Below, piece after piece: positions 24,261 through 29,040 of a stretch of DNA of 29,040 bases (position 1 is its first letter; each line of letters begins with the position of its first letter). Where the stretch lies: assembly GCA_002311335.1 (NCBI GenBank), contig DBZX01000061.1:1-29040 (forward strand), read 5' to 3'. The notes beneath the pieces were generated by a model, which was not told the origin of the DNA, searched no databases, and was given only the letters and a program-made list of their open reading frames with translations. This DNA is from a bacterium UBP10_UBA1149. GTDB lineage: Bacteria; Desulfobacterota; Binatia; UBA1149. The position numbers and the translations under genes were made by a program.

Positions 24261-24290
24261 ACAATGACAGCTGTCATGGAGTTGTGTCAA
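24261..24290 (-). promoter_or_regulatory. Candidate promoter of the three-gene exported-protein operon
   Basis: On the minus strand TTGACA (24290-24285) is a perfect -35. CATTGT (24266-24261) is a weak -10 (3/6) after an 18-base spacer. They lie about 40-70 bases before the beta-helix start codon, and an AAGGGGAA ribosome binding site follows. The spacer contains the palindrome annotated separately. Confidence 0.45.
24264..24277. promoter_or_regulatory. Perfect 14-bp palindrome, candidate operator
   Basis: ATGACAGCTGTCAT is identical to its reverse complement. It sits between the candidate -35 and -10 of the operon on the minus strand, overlapping the -10, a typical position for repressor binding. 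The TGACA-N2-TGTCA form is used by several regulator families, so the regulator cannot be named. Confidence 0.5.
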
Positions 24291-24295
24291 GGGTG

Positions 24296-24316
24296 AAGCC
24301 CCCCCGATTGGGGCTT
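24296..24316. terminator. Stem-loop, possible bidirectional terminator remnant
   Basis: AAGCCCC (24296-24302) pairs with GGGGCTT (24310-24316) around a seven-base loop. On the plus strand TTCT-like sequence follows but no plus-strand gene precedes it. On the minus strand it lies beyond the stronger hairpin at 24330-24354 and has no T-run. It probably helps separate the secreted orphan from the downstream operon. Confidence 0.35.
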
Positions 24317-24325
24317 TCTGTGCAA

Positions 24326-24354
24326 GAAAAGCCAGTAAAAAGGGCAGTCTGGCT
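24326..24354 (-). terminator. Intrinsic terminator of the secreted orphan gene
   Basis: In the minus-strand transcript AGCCAG (24354-24349) pairs with CTGGCT (24335-24330) across a 13-base loop, and CTGGCT is followed directly by TTTCTT. The stem begins within the TAG stop codon of the 24353-24964 gene. The stem is short (6 bp) but the T-run and position fit. Confidence 0.55.
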
Positions 24355-24964
24355 ATTCTGTTACGGTGAGCAGGGCACGCAGATCAGCTGCGTCAGTCTC
24401 GCGATACACGTATGAGCGCAGTTGCCCCGAATCGATGCGGTAACGCAGGGTCCTGACTTGAGTAGGCCCGGCCAGGTCGGGGCGGGAGGGGGGATCGTTC
24501 TGCGAGAAATCTTGTAATTCATAGGCAAAAGCCACGTCCAGGCCGGCTGGATCCAGGTCTACTGTCTCCATGCGCTCGAGTGAAGGGAGCAGAACCGAGC
24601 CCCAGAGCAGCTCGTCGGCGACCTCGCGACCGCTGACTTCCAGGTCGAGCAGCAAGCCGGTATCTACGTCGATCTGGAGGAAGTCTGCCCCGTAAACACT
24701 GGACGGACCCACGACCTGGACCTCCGTGGAAAGCACGGCGCCTGCCTTGAGGCTGTTGATGAGCAGGTTGGCCTGCAACGCCACGGCGTCGCCTCCCCAC
24801 TTCTCGGCGGTCTCCGCAAGCGCTTCGGCCAGGCGGTTCACGGCCCGCTTGATTGCCTCTCCCTGTTGGATATCAGGCGGGGAATTACTGGTGGCAAGCT
24901 CGTCGGCGCCTCCCGGCATCGCCGAGGCCAGTAGCAACACGGTAAGCATTATCGAGATTTTCAT
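24353..24964 (-). CDS. Hypothetical exported protein
   Basis: About 203 residues from ATG 24964, chosen because it begins a signal peptide (MKISIMLTVLLLASAMPGGA); the open frame extends six codons further to 24982. The mature part starts with a helical segment (QQGEAIKRAVNRLAEALAET). A beta-rich region follows (LSTEVQVVGPSSVYGADFLQ, VDLDPAGLDVAFAYELQDF, VRTLRYRIDSGQLRSYVYRE), suggesting a beta-sheet domain of the lipocalin or LolA-like kind, though no diagnostic motif is present. There is no lipobox or CxxCH. It diverges from tilS with about 97 bases between starts. A terminator overlaps its stop, so it is probably monocistronic. I do not recognise the family. Confidence 0.65.
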   Translation of the reverse strand: MKISIMLTVLLLASAMPGGADELATSNSPPDIQQGEAIKRAVNRLAEALAETAEKWGGDAVALQANLLINSLKAGAVLSTEVQVVGPSSVYGADFLQIDVDTGLLLDLEVSGREVADELLWGSVLLPSLERMETVDLDPAGLDVAFAYELQDFSQNDPPSRPDLAGPTQVRTLRYRIDSGQLRSYVYRETDAADLRALLTVTE

Positions 24965-25061
24965 AGTCCACGATGCTGCCACAGCCCCACCGCCCTTGCC
25001 ACGGCGAGCGGGGCGGGCGAATACTGCTGTCGGTACAGGCGTGGAAAATCACAACAAGGTG

Positions 25062-26423
25062 ATGTTTGGATTATTGCCGACGGTCGAAGCCGCTGCGCGC
25101 CGCGCCGACATGGAGGGCAAGGGTGTGCTCGTGGCGGTATCGGGCGGCGGCGACTCAATGGCGCTGCTGGAGCTCTTGCTGGAGCTTGCCGACAAGTGCG
25201 ATCTTAAACTCGAAGTCGCTTTTGTCGACCACGGCTGCCGCGAAGACGTCCAGTCAGAACTCGAACTGGTCGAGGCCCGCGCCCTGGTAGCCGGCTTGCC
25301 GTTTTTCTGCTTGCGCGTGAAAGCAGGGGCGGAAGCCAACGAGGCCCGGCTGCGGGAACTGCGGTATTCGGCGCTTTTTGGCTGCGCCGACGAACGAGGA
25401 CTGCAACTGGTAGCCACCGGCCACAACAGCGACGACCAGGCCGAGACCATCCTCATGAACCTGTTCCGAGGTGGGGGACTGCGCGCTCTCGGCGGCATGC
25501 GCGACGCCCGCGGTCGCGTGGTCCGGCCCTTGCTCGATATCAGGCGCAGCGCGTTGCGCGAGCTTCTCAAGAGCCGTGGTGTCGCGTGGGCCGAAGATCC
25601 AAGTAACAGCAGCGACCGCTTTCTCCGCAACCGGATACGCGGACGGGTGCTGCCGATCGTCGAACGCGAGGTGGGTCAACACGTCGCCCGGCGGCTGGCT
25701 GAAGACGCATCTCGATTGCGGCTGGAAGACGACTACCTGCAAGGCGAGGCCTCGCGCTACAGGTTGTGGATTGCCGGAAGTGGCGCTGATGCTGTTCTTG
25801 ACCTCACCGCCTTCGACCGCGTACCACCGGCGCTGCGCTGGAGAGTACTGCGTTCCTGGCTGCTTGAGACCGGCGGGCCACGGAGCCCGACTGCGCGCCA
25901 ACTGGAGCTGCTGGAAAAACTCGCCAGCCGGCGCGATGGCAGCGCCGAACTGGATATGCCGGGGCGGCCGGTGCTGCGCGAATACGGCCACCTGCGACGC
26001 GTCGCGCTGTCGGGGAAAACCCTTGATTTCAACTTCGTACTCGACCCGCGCAGCGACGCGGCCGTTGAAGATCCCGCCGGGAAGTGGTCGATAGCCGTAG
26101 ATCGGAAAGTTGTAGAGACCCTGCGAAAATCGATACTTGAACAGGCGTTGACCGCATCGCGCAGTCACTTGCTGCGTGCCGACCTTGCCGTGCGTCCGCA
26201 CAGGAATGGAGACCGCATTCGCCTCGCCACTGGCGGACACGCGCTGGTGAGCGACCTCCTCGGAGAGCTCAAAGTGCCGCGAGCCATGAGAGAGGGCTGG
26301 CCTGTCATGGAGCAGTCAGACAGCTTGCTGTGGGTGCCAGGATTGCTCGCCGACCCTGACCTGGCACCAGGCTCCAGCGACGATTCGCTGCTGTTGAGTT
26401 GGAAGCGGAAGCCGGGTTTTTGA
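25062..26423 (+). CDS. tilS: tRNA(Ile)-lysidine synthase
   Basis: TilS ligates lysine to C34 of tRNA-Ile2 (CAU), switching it from Met/AUG to Ile/AUA decoding. The N-type PP-loop SGGGDSMALL lies about 26 residues from the chosen start. FVDHGCREDV, ATGHNSDDQAETILMNLFRG and the EDPSNSSDRFLRNRIR segment are diagnostic. The C-terminal domain (LAVRPHRNGDRIRL, ending in DSLLWVPGL) is present, so this is the long, E. coli-type TilS, about 453 residues. The open frame extends far upstream to 24726, but that part overlaps the divergent secreted gene and has no TilS similarity. ATG 25062, after AAGGTG, and GTG 25041 are the plausible starts. It precedes ftsH, a common gene order. Confidence 0.95.
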   Translation: MFGLLPTVEAAARRADMEGKGVLVAVSGGGDSMALLELLLELADKCDLKLEVAFVDHGCREDVQSELELVEARALVAGLPFFCLRVKAGAEANEARLRELRYSALFGCADERGLQLVATGHNSDDQAETILMNLFRGGGLRALGGMRDARGRVVRPLLDIRRSALRELLKSRGVAWAEDPSNSSDRFLRNRIRGRVLPIVEREVGQHVARRLAEDASRLRLEDDYLQGEASRYRLWIAGSGADAVLDLTAFDRVPPALRWRVLRSWLLETGGPRSPTARQLELLEKLASRRDGSAELDMPGRPVLREYGHLRRVALSGKTLDFNFVLDPRSDAAVEDPAGKWSIAVDRKVVETLRKSILEQALTASRSHLLRADLAVRPHRNGDRIRLATGGHALVSDLLGELKVPRAMREGWPVMEQSDSLLWVPGLLADPDLAPGSSDDSLLLSWKRKPGF

Positions 26424-26583
26424 GCAGGCCGGCTCGTGCTTACGAGCGCAAACACGCACGAATCAGCGCTTTCTGCCTGTTGCCGGTCGTCAACGCACGT
26501 GATAGCTTCGCCGAGGACTTGAGCAGCCGGGCGCCTGTGCCCGGGCGCTGCCCCGGGTCAACAAAAGGATTAAGCCACAGAAT
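26424..26583 (+). other. 160-base tilS-ftsH intergenic region
   Basis: It contains a perfect six-pair hairpin directly after the tilS stop (GCTCGT 26432-26437 with ACGAGC 26442-26447, four-base loop) that lacks a T-run, and a GC-rich stretch near 26525-26560. AAAAGGA near 26563 is the likely ftsH ribosome binding site, though about 14 bases from the ATG. An ftsH promoter may lie here; none is clear. Confidence 0.4.
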
Positions 26584-28413
26584 ATGAACCAGTTTTCTCG
26601 TAACATCGCCCTCTGGCTCGTTCTGGGCCTCATGGTCGTCCTGCTGTTCAACATGTTTCAGGGCCAGCAGCAGACCGAAGACAAGTACATATACAGCCAG
26701 TTCATCGAAGAACTGCAGGCGGGCAGGATAGACCAGGTTACCCTGCAGGGAGACCAGATAAGCGGCACCATCGATGGCGGCCGCAAGTTCACTACTTACG
26801 GCCCGCTCGACGATGCTGTTGGCGAGATCAAGGCCGTAGACGTGCCCTTCGAGGTAAAGCCCCAGGCCAACGATCCCTGGTACGTTATCCTCCTGGTGCA
26901 ATGGTTCCCGATGCTGCTGCTGGTCGGCGTGTGGATTTTCTTCATGCGACAGATGCAAATGGGTGGCGGCAAAGCCATGTCCTTCGGTAAGAGCCGGGCC
27001 CGACTGCTGAACGAGAACGAGCAGAAAGTAACCTTTGGCGACGTCGCTGGAATAGACGAAGCCAAGGAAGAACTCGAAGAAATCATCGCCTTCCTGCGCG
27101 ACCCCAAGAAATACACACGCCTCGGCGGTCGCATACCCAAGGGCGTGCTCCTTGTCGGCGCGCCGGGCACCGGCAAGACCTTGTTGGCACGGGCCGTGGC
27201 GGGCGAAGCCAACGTGCCCTTTTACTCGATCTCCGGCTCTGACTTCGTCGAGATGTTCGTGGGGGTAGGGGCTTCGCGCGTGCGCGACCTCTTCGTGCAA
27301 GGCAAGAAAAACGCGCCCTGCATTATCTTCATCGACGAGATAGACGCGGTCGGTCGCCACCGCGGAGCGGGCCTCGGCGGTGGGCACGACGAACGGGAAC
27401 AGACCCTCAACCAGCTGCTGGTCGAAATGGACGGCTTCGAATCAAACGAAGGCGTAATCCTGGTGGCAGCTACCAACCGACCAGACGTACTCGATCCTGC
27501 CTTGTTGCGCCCTGGACGTTTCGACCGACGCATCGTCGTGCCACAACCCGACGTCCGTGGCAGGACCGGAATTCTCAAGGTGCACACCCGCAAGGTCCCG
27601 CTGGCCGACGACGTAGACCTTAGCGTCATCGGACGCGCCACGCCGGGTTTCAACGGTGCCGATCTTGAGAACCTGGTCAACGAGGCCGCCCTTCAGGCCG
27701 CCCGCGAGAACCTGGACGCGGTGTGCCAGTCTCAATTCGACCTCGCCAAGGACAAGATTCTCATGGGCAGCGAGAGGCGCAGCCTCGTTATGACCGAAGA
27801 AGACAAACGCAACACGGCTTACCACGAGTCAGGCCACGCCCTGATCGCCGCGTTGTTGCCGGGCGCCGACCCGGTGCACAAGGTCACCATCATACCCAGG
27901 GGCATGTCCCTCGGGCTGACCCAGCAGATTCCGGTCGAAGACCGTCACTCCTACAACCGGCGATACTTGAACAACAACCTCGTCATCCTTTACGGGGGCA
28001 GGGTGGCCGAAGAGATTGTCATGGACGATATGACGACAGGCGCCAGCAATGACATTGAGAAGGCAACCGAGTTGGCGCGAAAAATGGTCTGCGAGTGGGG
28101 AATGAGCGATTCCATGGGGCCGGTTACCTACAGCACACCAAACGAAGAAGTATTCCTGGGCATGGATATCACGCAGCGGCGCGAGTACTCCGAGGCTACA
28201 GCGGGCAACATAGACGCCGAGGTCAGGAACATCCTCTCGGGGGCTTACAAGAAAGCGCGCGCCCTGCTCAACGAGCACCTCGCGATCCTGCACAAGATGG
28301 CCGCAGCCTTGCTGGAGAAGGAAGTACTGGACAACAACGACATCCAGAAGCTTCTCAGGGAAGGCGGAGTCGAACCGCCGGCGGTTCCCGAGCCGGCACC
28401 CGTACCAGCCTGA
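26584..28413 (+). CDS. ftsH: ATP-dependent zinc metalloprotease FtsH
   Basis: A 609-residue membrane protease that degrades misfolded membrane proteins and short-lived regulators. Two transmembrane segments (about 8-25 and 99-121) flank an ~75-residue periplasmic domain. The AAA domain has Walker A GAPGTGKT (192-199), Walker B CIIFIDEIDAVG, pore motif FVEMFVGVGASRVRD and the second region of homology ATNRPDVLDPALLRPGRFDR. The zinc site HESGH is His414-Glu415-His418, with a downstream Asp ligand in TTGASNDIEKAT. Length is normal; the C-terminal tail is Pro/Ala-rich. folP starts about 10 bases after its stop, as in many bacteria. Confidence 0.98.
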   Translation: MNQFSRNIALWLVLGLMVVLLFNMFQGQQQTEDKYIYSQFIEELQAGRIDQVTLQGDQISGTIDGGRKFTTYGPLDDAVGEIKAVDVPFEVKPQANDPWYVILLVQWFPMLLLVGVWIFFMRQMQMGGGKAMSFGKSRARLLNENEQKVTFGDVAGIDEAKEELEEIIAFLRDPKKYTRLGGRIPKGVLLVGAPGTGKTLLARAVAGEANVPFYSISGSDFVEMFVGVGASRVRDLFVQGKKNAPCIIFIDEIDAVGRHRGAGLGGGHDEREQTLNQLLVEMDGFESNEGVILVAATNRPDVLDPALLRPGRFDRRIVVPQPDVRGRTGILKVHTRKVPLADDVDLSVIGRATPGFNGADLENLVNEAALQAARENLDAVCQSQFDLAKDKILMGSERRSLVMTEEDKRNTAYHESGHALIAALLPGADPVHKVTIIPRGMSLGLTQQIPVEDRHSYNRRYLNNNLVILYGGRVAEEIVMDDMTTGASNDIEKATELARKMVCEWGMSDSMGPVTYSTPNEEVFLGMDITQRREYSEATAGNIDAEVRNILSGAYKKARALLNEHLAILHKMAAALLEKEVLDNNDIQKLLREGGVEPPAVPEPAPVPA

Positions 28414-28423
28414 AAGCCGTCCA

Positions 28424-29040
28424 TTGAGCAACGACGAAGAGCCGCTGCTACGCGAGCTGGCCACGGCCAGGGGCCCATTGTCCCTGGCCGACCGTCCGCT
28501 GCTGTTCGGCATTCTCAACCTGACACCTGATTCGTTTTCGGACGGGGGACGCTTCTCTGGCCCCGAGGAAGCCGTCGACGCCGCTCTTGAAATGGTCGAA
28601 CTGGGCGCGGACGTAATCGACGTTGGCGGTGAGTCTACGCGCCCGGGTTCCACGCCCGTGGACCAGGACGAAGAACTCGCGCGGATATTACCGGTAGTTC
28701 GCGAACTCGGGCGACAGGCAAAGCTGCTCTTCTCAATTGATACCGTGCGCGCGGCTGTGGCCCGGGAGGCACTGGACTGCGGCGCCGCGATCGTCAACGA
28801 CGTGTCAGCCTGTCGCTGGGACGCCGATATGTTTTTGCTGGTGGCGAAGGCCGGGGCAGGCCTGGTGCTGATGCATAGTCCCGGCCGGCCCGAAGTCATG
28901 ATGGACCTGGCGAACTACGGACAGGTAGTGGCCGAAGTGAGCGATTTTCTGGAGGAGAGATGTCGATTGGCTGTCGAAGCGGGCATAGCCGCGAACGCGC
29001 TTGTCGTGGACCCGGGCCTGGGCTTCGGCAAAAAACTGGA
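28424..29040 (+). CDS. folP: Dihydropteroate synthase, 3'-truncated by the window edge
   Basis: FolP condenses 6-hydroxymethyl-dihydropterin pyrophosphate with p-aminobenzoate in folate synthesis and is the sulfonamide target. About 205 residues are visible. They include the pterin-binding motif GILNLTPDSFSDGG (about 31-44), DVGGESTRPGS, the SIDT strand, IVNDVSA, and VVDPGLGFGK just before the edge, all typical. TTG 28424, ten bases after the ftsH stop, is taken as the start because it gives a usual-length N-terminus and no ATG or GTG is better placed; the frame is open upstream within ftsH, so this is not certain. The order tilS-ftsH-folP is conserved in many bacteria, and glmM often follows. 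Confidence 0.93.
   Translation, partial: MSNDEEPLLRELATARGPLSLADRPLLFGILNLTPDSFSDGGRFSGPEEAVDAALEMVELGADVIDVGGESTRPGSTPVDQDEELARILPVVRELGRQAKLLFSIDTVRAAVAREALDCGAAIVNDVSACRWDADMFLLVAKAGAGLVLMHSPGRPEVMMDLANYGQVVAEVSDFLEERCRLAVEAGIAANALVVDPGLGFGKKL

Noticed and set aside
25254..26240. Minus-strand open frame of 328 codons opposite tilS
   Set aside because: It is a shadow of the tilS coding frame; the sense strand has full TilS motifs and the antisense translation has no domain pattern.
26440..28899. Two long minus-strand open frames (315 and 356 codons) opposite ftsH and folP
   Set aside because: They mirror highly conserved plus-strand genes in a GC-rich genome and show no protein motifs.

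Overview
The window looks like a chromosomal stretch of a GC-rich, Gram-negative bacterium. It carries secreted multiheme cytochrome-type proteins with signal peptides, a sigma-54-type response regulator, LipB, FtsH, and discrete cofG/cofH genes rather than the fused fbiC of actinobacteria. F420 biosynthesis, a deiodinase-like selenoprotein, a DUF1214 protein and an ACAD10/11-type phosphotransferase together suggest a deltaproteobacterial or Binatota/Myxococcota-like lineage. That placement is inference; no rRNA or marker phylogeny is available here.

Layout. At 3-1720 (+) lie the end of an amidohydrolase-2 gene and a DUF1214 protein. From 1806 to 16328 nearly everything is on the minus strand. 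Read in transcription direction it holds: a small two-TM protein; a three-gene signalling set with overlapping ends (membrane GAF histidine kinase, a degenerate NtrC/kinase chimera, an NtrC-type regulator); the F420 genes cofG-cofH-cofD-cofE; a coiled-coil protein plus membrane metallophosphoesterase; bioB; a selenoprotein related to iodothyronine deiodinases, split by an in-frame UGA; and a phosphotransferase. At 16425-18205 (+) are lipB, meaB and a CAU-anticodon tRNA. At 18287-24219 (-) is a tight three-gene set of exported proteins (parallel beta-helix protein, five-heme cytochrome, one-heme protein). These share a cysteine-rich module I do not recognise as a named domain. A promoter overlapping a perfect 14-bp palindrome lies upstream. 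A secreted orphan (24353-24964, -) diverges from tilS, followed by ftsH and the start of folP (+), a common housekeeping order.

Most notable points: (1) the UGA-containing deiodinase-like gene at 2973-3686, with a bSECIS-like hairpin directly after the UGA, which a standard gene caller would split or truncate; (2) the cysteine-rich module shared by three co-oriented exported proteins, two of them with heme c motifs; (3) a protein fusing receiver-like, sigma-54-AAA+-like and histidine-kinase-like parts, nearly all catalytically degraded, encoded between an apparently intact kinase and an apparently intact regulator. No CRISPR array, IS element or phage gene was seen, and no stretch longer than 300 bases lacks a gene.
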